A DNA stretch of 58,380 nt, from contig JAAOMT010000226.1 of NCBI GenBank assembly GCA_016748015.1, positions 1,239,990 to 1,298,369 of the forward strand, written 5' to 3'. Each line of letters begins with the position of its first letter. The stretch's first letter is position 1. Shown here piece by piece: positions 58,341 to 58,380 of this stretch. The notes below the pieces were generated by a model. The model did not search any database and was not told the DNA's origin. It saw only the letters and a program-made list of their open reading frames with translations. The position numbers and the translations under genes were made by a program. This DNA comes from Geosiphon pyriformis. Lineage: Eukaryota; Glomeromycota; Glomeromycetes; Archaeosporales; Geosiphonaceae.

Positions 58341-58380
58341 AAAGTGCCTGCCTTTTCCGGCTTTATCGACCACTTTCGAA

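Noticed and set aside
58170-58373. 67-codon minus-strand ORF at the right edge
   Set aside because: The start is a GTG, composition is Phe/Ile/Leu-rich noise, and it overlaps a better plus-strand frame and a better minus-strand exon in other frames.

Overview
The window is a stretch of a very AT-rich, transposon-dominated eukaryotic genome. The best fit is an arbuscular mycorrhizal fungus (Glomeromycotina, probably Gigasporaceae). That rests on three things: the small spliceosomal introns, the shape of the one intact host gene, and LINE and Ty3 families whose protein sequences I recognise from memory of that group. No database search was run.

Host DNA is confined to one island and the right edge. 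The island (about 4.64-6.99 kb) holds an intron-containing tRNA-Arg(TCT) and, 180 bp downstream, a five-exon gene for a NASP/Hif1/Sim3-type histone chaperone. Its fourth intron has AT-AC ends and an exact U12-type donor, so it is a minor-spliceosome intron. At the right edge (58.19-58.34 kb) a small ORF may be the first exon of another gene.

The rest is mobile DNA. 0-4.6 kb: LINE ORF1 relics and a hAT terminus. 7.4-15.2 kb: a LINE on the minus strand (ORF1, then ORF2 with endonuclease, RT and RNase H) carrying a 971-bp solo LTR. 15.7-28.6 kb: a LINE tail and two decayed Ty3 elements (C and D), each cut inside RT by a solo LTR. 28.9-57.4 kb: a five-layer nest. A plus-strand LINE is interrupted by an inverted-LTR (fold-back) insertion, which is interrupted by a hAT element, which is interrupted by Ty3 element B, whose 5' LTR is interrupted by Ty3 element A. 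Target-site duplications are visible at every level and the LINE, RT and LTR sequences rejoin cleanly when inserts are subtracted.

Ty3 elements A and B share a gene order: gag with CCHC knuckle, aspartic protease, a four-Cys zinc motif plus dUTPase, RT, RNase H, integrase, and a further ORF between integrase and the polypurine tract. All copies are hypermutated. In the first ~305 bp of the two LTRs of A I count 31 differences, all transitions, with no indels. The in-frame stops I examined are explained by one transition from CAA/CAG/CGA/TGG. All six RT active sites have lost a catalytic Asp by GAY to AAY. This is a RIP-like or deaminase-like signature, here acting on elements that encode a dUTPase.
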